64,000 nt of DNA, from NCBI RefSeq assembly GCF_000504085.1, contig NC_022792.1:124001-188000 (forward strand), given 5' to 3'. The DNA comes from Pseudothermotoga elfii DSM 9442 = NBRC 107921 (GTDB lineage: Bacteria > Thermotogota > Thermotogae > Thermotogales > DSM-5069). The translations under genes and the position numbers were made by a program. Of the stretch, positions 18,084 through 25,761 are shown piece after piece. Numbering within the stretch: position 1 is the stretch's first letter; each line of letters starts with the position of its first letter. Under the pieces are notes generated by a model. That model had not been told where the DNA came from, searched no databases, and was given only the letters and a program-made list of their open reading frames with translations.

Positions 18084-18746
18084 TTGCAGATTTTCTGGCA
18101 AAAAAACTGTACCTGTCCTGTTTGTGGAAAACAATTTCAAGCTGTTCGCCTATTCAGTGAAGCAATCAAAGTAAAAGAACGCGACACTGATTTAAAACCA
18201 GCTTACGAAGGCATCAATGCATTGTTGTTTCAGCCAATAACCTGCACACATTGTTATTACACAGCATTTGAAGATGATTTTGAAAAACCTGTAACTGAAA
18301 AAAACCGCATTCAAGAACTCTGTGATCGAATTAAAAACAGCCTCTCGATAGATCTCTCTGAAAACAGATCACTAAAAGATGGTGCAATGATCTTTGCAAT
18401 AGCTGCAGCGGTTTACACTTTAACAGAAAAACGTCTCAAAGCAGCCGAAGCTTATCTAAAACTATCCTGGATTCACAGAGATATGCATTCGAAAGATGAA
18501 GATAATGCGTTAGAGCAGGCAATGAAATGCTTCCTAGAGAGTTACAAAAACGATGAACTGGCACCCGAAAAGGAAATTATGGTAATCTTTTATCTCGGAG
18601 AAATCAACTTGAGGCTGGGAAACAAAAAAGAGGCTGTCCGATGGTTTTCGAGCCTAATTCAAAAATTTGGAAACACAAATTCGATATATGTAAAATTAGC
18701 CCGTAAAGAATGGCAGCAGGCTGCTGCAGGGAAGCGAGGACTATGA
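18084..18746 (+). CDS. DUF2225 family protein with N-terminal zinc motif
   Basis: The 220-residue protein matches the DUF2225 family: an N-terminal zinc-ribbon-like unit with CTCPVCGKQF and a second cysteine pair in CTHCYYTAFEDDF, followed by a helical TPR-like region (about 95-210). The function is not known. It starts with TTG, chosen because GGAGGTG lies 5 nt upstream. Its stop overlaps the ATG of the next gene (ATGA), so it is translationally coupled to the lipoprotein gene and a shared cell-envelope role is possible. Confidence 0.8.
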   Translation: MQIFWQKNCTCPVCGKQFQAVRLFSEAIKVKERDTDLKPAYEGINALLFQPITCTHCYYTAFEDDFEKPVTEKNRIQELCDRIKNSLSIDLSENRSLKDGAMIFAIAAAVYTLTEKRLKAAEAYLKLSWIHRDMHSKDEDNALEQAMKCFLESYKNDELAPEKEIMVIFYLGEINLRLGNKKEAVRWFSSLIQKFGNTNSIYVKLARKEWQQAAAGKRGL

Positions 18747-20464
18747 AAAAACTTTTATTGCTACTACCATTGGTAATCATCGTGATTTCCTGCACTCCTT
18801 ACGATCAGGACCTTCTTGAGCAAATCAACAGAAGGCTGGATGAACTTGAGTATCGCATAGCTCAAATTGAAAAAAGTACCTACAACAACCAGAAAAATAT
18901 TGAAAAATTGCAGCAGGAAGTAAGTAAAATAAACAATGAAGTATCATCAACCAAAAAATTGCTTGACGAGCAAAAAAATCTGCCAGCTGTTTCACCAGAT
19001 GAAATAAACGAGATCATGGCCCGGTTGACATCTCTTGAAATGAGATATAACCAGCTCTCTGTGGCATTGAATGTCTCAGATATAAGAGAACTTATATACA
19101 AACTTGGTGACATCGAAGCTGCTCAGAAGCAGCAGCAAATAAATTATGAAAAATTTGTTCAGCAAACAGAGCAACTTTTGAATCAGGTCAATGCTGAACA
19201 AATTGCTGCGAAACTGAGTGGCCTTGAGAATTCTGTTCATTCTATTTCAAACCAGATCGCTGAAGTTATGGAATTGTCATCCAGAATAAAATCTATAGAA
19301 ACAACTATAGAAAATCTGGCGATCGAAAATCCACAAATACAACAAAATATAGATCTTTTCGGCCTTGAAACGCAGATCAATCAGCTGAAAACAGAGATCA
19401 AAAATACAGAAAGTGCTTTGAAAAAAGAATTAGAAGAAAAATTATCAAAACTACAAATAAAATCCGGTGAAATTATGCCTTCCGATCTTCAGCAGTACAT
19501 AGCCAATACAACCGCCCTTACAAGACAGTTAGCTACTGAGATAGAAACACTCAGAGGTATTGTGAGGGAATACGACAGAGACAGGTTTCTCAGGTTAGAT
19601 CAGGGATACGTAACATATGTAGTGAAATCAGGTGATACCCTCTCCAGTATCGCACAGGCCTATGGTTTAAAACTTGATAAAATAAAGCAGCTGGCAGAGT
19701 TAAACGGTATAGAAGATGCAAATCGTTTGTTAGTCGGGCAGAGGATTCAAATACCTGTTGAAGACACAAATTCACTTTTTAAATATCCCTTAGATAGCCC
19801 ACTTAATCCGCAAGATATAGCAGGCGCTTTTTCCGAGCCCACCGGCTCTGGGGCAAGAACAGGTATTGATATCAGGATAAATACTCCAAGAAAAGTGCGA
19901 TCCATGCTACCAGGAAGAGTAGTGAATATTTTGCAGGACAACAATGGATATCACATCAGAATCGATCACGGAAACGGCATACTTGCTGTTTACGGCAATT
20001 TGAAAGCAATCGAAGTTGTTCAAGGTCAATGGATTTCAGGGGGAAACAATGTTGGTACTGTGGAAAACATTTTTCATTTCGAAATATGGATAGATGGAGA
20101 ACCAAGAGATCCTCTGAGAATTCTTTTGAAATATGCAGGAAAATTTGAAGCGACCTATTACTCTGAATGGGAGGATGGAAAGTTGCCAGAACATCCCACC
20201 TTTCGGATAACAGCAGCCGGTACTGTACCAAAAGAATGGTGGACAATAGCGGCAGATCCATCTGTTATTCCACTTGGAAGTGTGGTATACATACCGCAAT
20301 TTTGTGGTGGGCCAAATTATGGTTTCTTTAAAGTTGAGGATACCGGCGCTGCTATTAAAGGAAATAAAATAGATATATACACCAGCAATATAAAGCAAGC
20401 GCTTGTAAATATGCGATCCTACGTTGATGTCTACGTTGTTCCAATTCAGATGAACTGGAGGTAG
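18743..20464 (+). CDS. Lipoprotein with coiled coil, LysM, degenerate M23 and 3D domains
   Basis: The 573-residue envelope protein starts with a lipoprotein signal peptide and a lipobox at VISC (Cys17 lipidated). A long coiled coil follows (about 20-285), then a LysM peptidoglycan-binding domain (about 290-337), an M23/LytM-like domain (about 350-458) and a C-terminal 3D domain (about 485-565) with IAADPSVIPLGS, VEDTGAAIKG and NKIDIY. The M23 domain has lost zinc ligands: the HxxxD motif reads RTGID and the HxH motif IFHFE, so it is probably a non-enzymatic activator or binder. The 3D domain keeps its aspartates and may cut peptidoglycan glycan strands like MltA-type enzymes. The ATG overlaps the DUF2225 stop; an 11-codon upstream extension of the frame is ignored. 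Confidence 0.85.
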   Translation: MKKLLLLLPLVIIVISCTPYDQDLLEQINRRLDELEYRIAQIEKSTYNNQKNIEKLQQEVSKINNEVSSTKKLLDEQKNLPAVSPDEINEIMARLTSLEMRYNQLSVALNVSDIRELIYKLGDIEAAQKQQQINYEKFVQQTEQLLNQVNAEQIAAKLSGLENSVHSISNQIAEVMELSSRIKSIETTIENLAIENPQIQQNIDLFGLETQINQLKTEIKNTESALKKELEEKLSKLQIKSGEIMPSDLQQYIANTTALTRQLATEIETLRGIVREYDRDRFLRLDQGYVTYVVKSGDTLSSIAQAYGLKLDKIKQLAELNGIEDANRLLVGQRIQIPVEDTNSLFKYPLDSPLNPQDIAGAFSEPTGSGARTGIDIRINTPRKVRSMLPGRVVNILQDNNGYHIRIDHGNGILAVYGNLKAIEVVQGQWISGGNNVGTVENIFHFEIWIDGEPRDPLRILLKYAGKFEATYYSEWEDGKLPEHPTFRITAAGTVPKEWWTIAADPSVIPLGSVVYIPQFCGGPNYGFFKVEDTGAAIKGNKIDIYTSNIKQALVNMRSYVDVYVVPIQMNWR

Positions 20465-20470
20465 ATAAAA

Positions 20471-20875
20471 TTGGGTATAACTATCAAAAGTGAGTATGCT
20501 TTCAAAATATTGCTACAAATCGCAAATTGCCAGGCTAATGAACCTGTTTCGCTTTCCCTTATTTTAACAGATGTTAATGTACCGAAAGAATTTGCAGAAA
20601 AGATAATGGTAAGTCTGAAAGAAGCCGGAATTATAGAATCAACACGGGGCAGGAAAGGTGGATATCGCCTGACAAAAAGTGCTGATCAGATCACAGCTCT
20701 GGAAATTGTTAGAGCTGTTGACGATCCTGATAAATTGATTAAATGCACCATGGATGAAAACTGTTGTAGCGATCCAACAAGCTGCACCATAAGACTCAAG
20801 ATATGGGACAACCTCAAGAAAAGTGTCGAAGATACTCTGAGCTCTATCAAGCTCAGCGATCTATTTGAAGCCTGA
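20471..20875 (+). CDS. Rrf2 family transcription regulator with cysteine cluster
   Basis: The 134-residue regulator has the Rrf2 winged-helix N-terminus (EYAFKILLQIA, then VPKEFAEKIMVSLKEAGIIESTRGR). Cysteines C92, C98, C99 and C105 lie almost exactly where IscR carries its Fe-S ligands (92, 98, 104), so it may bind an Fe-S cluster and sense iron-sulfur status, oxygen or redox. Target genes are unknown; no isc/suf gene is in the window. The start is TTG, with GGAGGTAG upstream that overlaps the end of the lipoprotein gene. It is likely cotranscribed with its neighbours. Confidence 0.88.
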   Translation: MGITIKSEYAFKILLQIANCQANEPVSLSLILTDVNVPKEFAEKIMVSLKEAGIIESTRGRKGGYRLTKSADQITALEIVRAVDDPDKLIKCTMDENCCSDPTSCTIRLKIWDNLKKSVEDTLSSIKLSDLFEA

Positions 20876-20890
20876 ATTGGGAGTAAAGCT

Positions 20891-21847
20891 ATGAGAAACA
20901 TAGTTCAAAACATCGCAGACGATTTTTTCAAAATACTCAGATTTGACAAAAATGACTGGTATTCTTACTGGAAAGAATATCGGGCAAAGTATAGTCCATT
21001 GATCGAAAATTACGAAACATCAATGGGACTCACAGAAGATGATATTAGACAACTTTTACAAAGCATGAGCAGACCGTTGCTTGACAAATTAATGCAGTAT
21101 TGGCAAAGCGTCTCACGAGATCAGAAACTGTTTTCCTCAAAATTAGTATCAAAAAAACACAAAATTCTGGAGCTCCACAGAGAGGACTTTACTATCTTTT
21201 TAACAGGTTTGCTTGGTTTAAAAGACTGGACTGTTGTCAATGGAAATAAAGAAAAGGTAATACTTATAGATATACTATCTCTGTGGAAAAAAAACATTGT
21301 TGATCAAATAGCTGAGGTAGCATTTCAATCCGTGAAATCCTTCAGAAGGGGTGAAACGATGGGTAGTTATACTTCAAAAAAACAGCTGTTTGAAGAATTG
21401 GCTAACCAGATAGAAGAAATAATTTCCCAAAATAATATTCATGAATCAATGGAAGAGATATGTAATCTCCTTTATGAAAACATTTCTTATTACAACTGGG
21501 TAGGTTTTTACCTAACAGATTTTGATGAAAAAAATACACTTGTGCTTGGGCCTTTCGTGGGCGAACCAACAGAACACGTGAAAATACCCTTCGGAAAAGG
21601 TATATGCGGCCAGGCTGCAGAAAAAAAGACAACCTTCATAGTGCAGGATGTGTCAAAAGAAACAAATTATCTTTCTTGCAGCCCCAAAGTGAAATCCGAA
21701 ATTGTTGTTCCAATAATAATTGACGGCATAATATATGGAGAACTGGATATAGACAGCCACATATCGAATGCATTCGACAAAGACGACGAACTTTTCTTGA
21801 AAAATATATGTGATAAGATATCTCAAAAAATAAGGAGCGAGGAGTGA
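20891..21847 (+). CDS. GAF-domain protein with unknown helical N-terminal domain
   Basis: The 318-residue protein has two parts. Residues 1 to about 155 are helical and charged with no family I recognise. Residues about 165-315 are a GAF domain closest in pattern to free-methionine-(R)-sulfoxide reductase (YtsP/YebR): VGFYL, LGPFVGEP, IPFGKGICGQAA and SCSPKVKSEIVVPI. Two of the three cysteines of that enzyme are present (GICG and LSCS); the first (in E. coli IAC) is replaced, so enzymatic activity is uncertain and it may be a sensor. It lies between the Rrf2 regulator and the amino acid decarboxylase in a compact plus-strand group. Confidence 0.75.
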   Translation: MRNIVQNIADDFFKILRFDKNDWYSYWKEYRAKYSPLIENYETSMGLTEDDIRQLLQSMSRPLLDKLMQYWQSVSRDQKLFSSKLVSKKHKILELHREDFTIFLTGLLGLKDWTVVNGNKEKVILIDILSLWKKNIVDQIAEVAFQSVKSFRRGETMGSYTSKKQLFEELANQIEEIISQNNIHESMEEICNLLYENISYYNWVGFYLTDFDEKNTLVLGPFVGEPTEHVKIPFGKGICGQAAEKKTTFIVQDVSKETNYLSCSPKVKSEIVVPIIIDGIIYGELDIDSHISNAFDKDDELFLKNICDKISQKIRSEE

Positions 21848-21853
21848 AAAGAA

Positions 21854-22984
21854 ATGGAAGTAACAGATATTGTTAAAAAAGCTGCAAGGACTTTTGAAAC
21901 ACCCTTTCTGATAATTGACCTCGACATAATTGAAGAAAACTACAGAAAACTTGCGGCGGCTATACCAGATTGTAAAATATTCTATGCAATTAAAGCAAAC
22001 AGTCATCCAAGAATACTCGAAAGATTAAGAGATCTTGGGAGTAATTTTGATGTAGCATCAATAGGAGAGATCAAAAAACTTATGAACCTCGGTGTCACGG
22101 CAGACAGGATGATATTTGCCAATCCGATAAAACGTGAGAAAGATATCGCAGAAGCTTATGACCTTGGAGTATATCTTTTTGCTGCTGACTCGACAATGGA
22201 ACTCGATAAAATCGCTGAGAACGCACCGGGTTCACAAGTAGTTATCAGGGTGGCTGTTGAAAACACACACAGCGACTGGCCTTTATCGAGAAAATTTGGA
22301 GTGGATCTATTAGTCGCTGTAGATCTCATTGCATATGCTCAGAAATTGAGGCTGACGCCGGTTGGTGTGAGTTTTCACGTTGGTTCTCAAAATTACGATC
22401 CACACAGCTGGTCTAATGCTATTGAAAGAGTTGCAAAGATATTCTACTGGGCAGAAAGAAATTTTGGCATTCATTTGAGAGTACTCGACATAGGTGGTGG
22501 AATACCAATCAAGCATGTCAAACCAATCCCAACTGTTGAAGAGATAGGAGAAATTGTACTTCAATCAATAAGCGAACATTTGTATGGAGTGAGAAATCTC
22601 CAGATATTTGCTGAACCAGGAAGGTCAATGGTTGGAAACTCTGGAATTCTGGTCAGCAAAGTCCTGTTAAGATGCCAGAGAGGTAGCGAAGAATGGGTTT
22701 ATATAGACGCGGGAGTATTTCATGGGCTGATGGAGACTATTGAAAACTTCAGATACGAAATAGAAGTTGATGGAAAAGAATCAGAACAAAAAATTCCGTT
22801 CGTCCTTGCTGGTCCAACATGTGATAGTGTGGATAAAATCTATGACGACGCATTGCTTTCATACAACATAACACTTGACGACATTGTTTATTTCATTAAT
22901 GCCGGTGCTTATACTGTTGAATATGGGACAAATTTCAATGGGATTCCTTCACCTAAGGTTTATTTCTTACAGGACCTTCTGTAA
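21854..22984 (+). CDS. Ornithine/lysine-type PLP decarboxylase, fold III
   Basis: The 376-residue enzyme belongs to the alanine-racemase-fold group IV decarboxylases (ODC, LysA, NspC). The PLP lysine is in FYAIKAN (near residue 50), the phosphate-binding glycines in DIGGGIP, and the active-site FAEPGRSMV segment follows. GPTCDSVD near the C-terminus has the catalytic Cys typical of ornithine and lysine decarboxylases rather than diaminopimelate decarboxylase. It probably makes putrescine or cadaverine, precursors of the long polyamines of thermophiles. GAGGAG precedes the ATG. The stop lies directly against the stop of the convergent yjbQ gene. Confidence 0.85.
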   Translation: MEVTDIVKKAARTFETPFLIIDLDIIEENYRKLAAAIPDCKIFYAIKANSHPRILERLRDLGSNFDVASIGEIKKLMNLGVTADRMIFANPIKREKDIAEAYDLGVYLFAADSTMELDKIAENAPGSQVVIRVAVENTHSDWPLSRKFGVDLLVAVDLIAYAQKLRLTPVGVSFHVGSQNYDPHSWSNAIERVAKIFYWAERNFGIHLRVLDIGGGIPIKHVKPIPTVEEIGEIVLQSISEHLYGVRNLQIFAEPGRSMVGNSGILVSKVLLRCQRGSEEWVYIDAGVFHGLMETIENFRYEIEVDGKESEQKIPFVLAGPTCDSVDKIYDDALLSYNITLDDIVYFINAGAYTVEYGTNFNGIPSPKVYFLQDLL

Positions 22985-23380
22985 CTATTTTCCTATTACT
23001 TGAACAATCACTGACCTTACCCTGGGGCCATCGAATTCACACAGAAAAACCTTCTGCCAGGTTCCCAGGGTCAATCTTCCTTCGCTGATTGGTATGGCGA
23101 CAGAAGAACCAATTATAGCTGATTTAATATGAGCATCTGCATTACCTTCAAGATGAGAATAGTTTTCATTAGATGGAACTAATCTTGAAAGCTTGCTGAG
23201 AATATCAGACCTCACAGAAAGGTCTGCTCCTTCATTTATTGTGATTCCAGCAGTGGTATGGGGAACAAACGCGACACATAAACCTTCCTTAGTATTTGAT
23301 TCGTCTACTATTCTCTGAACTTCATGCGTTATATCTAAAAATTGTTCTCGCTGGGTTGATTTAACCGTGAAACTCTTCAT
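22985..23380 (-). CDS. YjbQ/UPF0047 family protein
   Basis: The 131-residue protein fits UPF0047 over its full length: FVPHTTAGITINEGAD, then NADAHIKSAIIGSS and GTWQKVFLCEFDGPR, including the conserved histidines of the putative active site. E. coli YjbQ has weak thiamin phosphate synthase activity, but the physiological role is unsettled. It is the last gene of a minus-strand minD-minE-yjbQ group, with a GAGGTGA ribosome binding site. Confidence 0.88.
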   Translation of the reverse strand: MKSFTVKSTQREQFLDITHEVQRIVDESNTKEGLCVAFVPHTTAGITINEGADLSVRSDILSKLSRLVPSNENYSHLEGNADAHIKSAIIGSSVAIPISEGRLTLGTWQKVFLCEFDGPRVRSVIVQVIGK

Positions 23381-23392
23381 GATGTCACCTCA

Positions 23393-23665
23393 CTATTCAA
23401 AGAGAACATTTGTTATGATAACTATGTACCCGTTGTGCTCTTCGAACTCCACTTTCACTCTTTCACGATCAACTTTGAATGTATCGCTAACCCAATCGAC
23501 AATTCTCTCCTTAATTTTTTCGGAATTTTCTTCAAATTCCTGCTTTGGAATAACCTCCGTAACAGCAACTGGCCGCCTTCTTTCAAGTATTGTCTCAAGC
23601 CTTTTGTAAGCAGTTTCTCTACTTTTCTCTCGTTTTTTCTTTTTGAAGAGTCCGAAGAACCACAC
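23393..23665 (-). CDS. minE: Cell division topological specificity factor MinE
   Basis: The 90-residue protein has the MinE layout: N-terminal membrane-binding FFGLFKKKK, a helix that contacts MinD (AYKRLETILERRRP), and a beta-rich C-terminal dimerisation region ending in NVLFE. MinE stimulates MinD ATPase and restricts division inhibition to the poles. GTG start with GGGGATGATG upstream, 6 nt after minD. No minC is adjacent. Confidence 0.88.
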   Translation of the reverse strand: MWFFGLFKKKKREKSRETAYKRLETILERRRPVAVTEVIPKQEFEENSEKIKERIVDWVSDTFKVDRERVKVEFEEHNGYIVIITNVLFE

Positions 23666-23671
23666 GGATCA

Positions 23672-24487
23672 TCATCCCCTTTTCCTGTTAAAAAGGTTCC
23701 TGAAAAATGTCATAAATCCCTTCTCTGACATTTGAGAAATGTCGTTATCTACAGGGACGCTTTCACCTTTCAAACGCCTTGCTATATTTTCGAAAACCTT
23801 CGAAACAGTCATGTCTCCATTCAAAACAACCGGTAGCCCCTTGTTTGTGGCTATTATGACTTCCTCGGAATCAGGAACAACTCCCAGAATCTCCAGAGCG
23901 AGCGTTGATTCAACATCCTGTTGAGTAAGCATTTCACCTGCTTTCACCATTTTGATCTTGAATCTGTTAAGTATGACCTTCATAGATTTATCACTAAAAC
24001 CGAAATTTTCTAAAAGCCCCACAACCCTGTCTGCATCAGAAATAGCTGGTAACTCTGGAGTTGTTACAATCAGGGCGATTTCCGCAGGAGCAACAGCATT
24101 TCTGAACCCTCTCTCTATACCTGCTGGGGAATCAATAAGTATGTAATCAAAAACCGGATACAAAGTTTTGGCAATTGCCTTCATATCTTCAGGAGAAACC
24201 ATTTCTTTGGTTGCCACCTGGGAAGCTGCGAGAAGATACAAATTCCTCATCTGTTTATGCCGAACCAGTGCCTCCTGAGCATTGATTTTTCCGTTGACTA
24301 CATCAACAAGCGTATAAACCACTCTATTTTCGAGCCCAAGGACAACATCAAGATTTTTCAAACCTATATCTGCATCTATCAAGCAAACCTTTTCACCGAG
24401 TTTTGCAAGTGTGCAACCAAGGTTCGCCGTTATGGTAGTTTTACCAACACCACCTTTTCCCGAAGTGACAACAATCACCTTTGCCAC
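23672..24487 (-). CDS. minD: Septum site-determining ATPase MinD
   Basis: The 271-residue deviant-Walker ATPase has VTSGKGGVGKTT at the N-terminus, IDADIGLKNLD, and DSPAGIE. The C-terminal amphipathic helix FFRNLFNRKRG is the membrane-targeting sequence. MinD recruits MinC to the membrane and is displaced by MinE. The frame extends to a TTG at 24511, but the GTG at 24487 is preferred: GGAGAGGTGGTGG lies just upstream, and the protein then begins with the usual AKVIVVTSGKGG. The gene is directly beside the DnaA-box-like repeat region, and its promoter is within 45 nt of the first repeats. Confidence 0.92.
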   Translation of the reverse strand: MAKVIVVTSGKGGVGKTTITANLGCTLAKLGEKVCLIDADIGLKNLDVVLGLENRVVYTLVDVVNGKINAQEALVRHKQMRNLYLLAASQVATKEMVSPEDMKAIAKTLYPVFDYILIDSPAGIERGFRNAVAPAEIALIVTTPELPAISDADRVVGLLENFGFSDKSMKVILNRFKIKMVKAGEMLTQQDVESTLALEILGVVPDSEEVIIATNKGLPVVLNGDMTVSKVFENIARRLKGESVPVDNDISQMSEKGFMTFFRNLFNRKRG

Positions 24488-24533
24488 TCGTTCCACCACC
24501 TCTCCGGACAAGCCAAAACATCAGTTTCATTAG

Positions 24534-24542
24534 ATTTTACCA
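24534..24542 (-). promoter_or_regulatory. Extended -10 promoter of minD
   Basis: On the minus strand TGGTAAAAT is an extended -10 element, with a poor -35 (TTAGAT) 17 nt upstream. Start of transcription near 24527 would give a 40-nt leader containing the minD ribosome binding site. Confidence 0.4.
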
Positions 24543-24585
24543 CATAAAGCTCGAGTATCTAACAAAAATAACTACCCATATATTG

Positions 24586-24674
24586 GGTGGTAGATAACTC
24601 AATACAAAATGTAGTATAAGTGGTAGATAACTTCCAAATTGCTCATTAATCCTATAAAAATAGATGGTAGATAA
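24586..24674 (-). repeat. Left group of DnaA-box-like 12-mers (3 copies)
   Basis: Read on the minus strand: TTATCTACCACC (24597-24586), TTATCTACCACT (24630-24619) and TTATCTACCATC (24674-24663). Starts are 33 and 44 nt apart. A more degenerate copy, ATAACTACCCAT, lies on the plus strand at 24568-24579. Confidence 0.85.
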
Positions 24675-24772
24675 CCTGAAAATGCTATTAAATAGAAAAA
24701 AACAGGCAGATGTCAAATTTATACCATTTCAGTCCGGAAAGCTTTTTATCAGCTGTTGATCATACTTATGAG

Positions 24773-24862
24773 TTTTCTACCACCATAAAAACGGCTCTTA
24801 GAGAGCCTTTCAGAAGTTATCTACCATTTATCTACCATTTATCTACCACTTTATCTACCACC
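24773..24862 (+). repeat. Right group of DnaA-box-like 12-mers (5 copies)
   Basis: TTTTCTACCACC (24773), TTATCTACCATT (24817), TTATCTACCATT (24828), TTATCTACCACT (24839) and TTATCTACCACC (24851). The last four are in tandem with periods of 11, 11 and 12 nt, about one helical turn, so bound proteins would stack on one face of the DNA. The group points toward the AT-rich segment. Confidence 0.88.
24787..24807 (-). terminator. Terminator-like hairpin inside the repeat region
   Basis: On the minus strand GGCTCT, loop CTA, AGAGCC is followed by GTTTTT. It lies between the first and second repeats of the right-hand group. It could stop leftward transcripts entering the region or mark an untranslated RNA; no coding gene ends here. 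Confidence 0.4.
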
Positions 24863-24915
24863 CCCCCAAGCAGATCTTTTTCACAATTTATGGGAATTAC
24901 GCAACTTATGTTACA

Positions 24916-24927
24916 AAACTTACCACC
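24916..24927 (+). repeat. Near-match to Thermotoga DnaA box
   Basis: AAACTTACCACC, one mismatch from the remembered T. maritima consensus AAACCTACCACC, directly next to the AT-rich tract. It shares the TACCACC core with the eight upstream 12-mers. Confidence 0.5.
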
Positions 24928-24995
24928 TATATACTATATATACTACTAAGATAAGGTATGATAGTTTAGTAAAGAAGAATTGGGGGTGTTGAAAA

Positions 24996-25739
24996 ATGAA
25001 AACAGTGGTAGCGACCATAGTAACTCTGCTGCTATCTATAACGGTCTTTCCAGCCGCAATCAACGTAGAAAGCAGATTAATCGAATACAGGTCTCACAGA
25101 ATGGAGAAAGAAATGTGGCAACTCATCCAGGAACTGGAAGAAATGCCACAAGATGGAAAAACACTTGCCATACTCTGCGAAGCGCTGACGGAGTATGCAA
25201 ACTGGGCTAAAATCTCTCAAGAAGAAAGAGAAAAAATATATGAAAGGGCAGTAGAGGTCGGTAAAAAATCGGTCGAATTGCTTCCAGAAAGTTCATACGC
25301 AAACTATGTTACAGGAGCAGCAATAGGGCGCTTAGCCCAGTACAAGGGAATCATACAGAGTTTGTTTATGCTTGGTGATTTTGATAAATATATTTTAAAA
25401 GCAATCGAACTTGATCCGAATAACTACACAGCTCTTGTAGCTATGGGTATGCGCTACAGGGATACACCCTGGCCATTTAGAGATTTCAGAAAATCTGAAC
25501 AGTACTTTCTTAAGGCGATTGAAGTTGAACCTGCATATGTCAATTCTTATTACGAACTCGCTGTGCTGTATGAACAATGGTCTGAAATAGCAAGAAAATC
25601 GGAGGATAGGGAAAAATACTTTCAAAAGGCAAAACAACTTTATGAGAAAATAATCCTTATGGAACCTCATCCACAATGGATAGCCCAGGGAGAAGAGACA
25701 AAACAAATTGCGTCAAACTGGTTAAAAGAACACGATTGA
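24996..25739 (+). CDS. Exported TPR protein, TatT-like
   Basis: The 247-residue protein has a signal peptide (hydrophobic residues 4-20, ending PAAINV) and is then all-helical with TPR-like repeats: GKKSVELLPESSYANYV, KAIELDPNNYTALVAMG and KAIEVEPAYVNSYYELA. The pattern resembles TatT, a periplasmic TPR protein linked to TRAP transporters in Treponema. No TRAP transporter genes are present, so its partner is unknown. GGGGGTG lies 7 nt before the ATG. It opens the long plus-strand gene run that continues to 40.8 kb. Confidence 0.75.
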   Translation: MKTVVATIVTLLLSITVFPAAINVESRLIEYRSHRMEKEMWQLIQELEEMPQDGKTLAILCEALTEYANWAKISQEEREKIYERAVEVGKKSVELLPESSYANYVTGAAIGRLAQYKGIIQSLFMLGDFDKYILKAIELDPNNYTALVAMGMRYRDTPWPFRDFRKSEQYFLKAIEVEPAYVNSYYELAVLYEQWSEIARKSEDREKYFQKAKQLYEKIILMEPHPQWIAQGEETKQIASNWLKEHD

Positions 25740-25761
25740 CAAAAACAAGGGAGGTAAGGTT

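Larger units (their letters stand above)
24568..24962. other. Candidate replication origin (oriC-like region)
   Basis: The gene-free region between minD and the divergent TPR gene is about 500 nt. It holds eight copies of a 12-mer, TTATCTACCAYY-like, in two opposed groups: three on the minus strand at left, five on the plus strand at right. A ninth element, AAACTTACCACC, differs by one base from the T. maritima DnaA box AAACCTACCACC as I recall it from the literature. An AT-rich stretch with TATATACTATATATAC (24927-24945) follows, as expected for an unwinding element. Clustered DnaA boxes plus AT-rich DNA are the hallmarks of oriC. No dnaA, dnaN or gidA is adjacent, and gene orientation to the left is mixed, so the call is not certain. 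Confidence 0.6.

Noticed and set aside
20036-20398. Minus-strand open frame of 120 codons inside the lipoprotein gene
   Set aside because: The plus-strand gene has clear LysM and 3D domains across it; the antisense product has no recognisable motif.
24586-24862. CRISPR array
   Set aside because: The repeats are only 12 nt, occur in both orientations and lack regular spacers; no cas genes are near.
24586-24862. Plasmid or phage iterons
   Set aside because: No replication initiator, partition or phage genes are nearby and flanking genes are chromosomal housekeeping genes.
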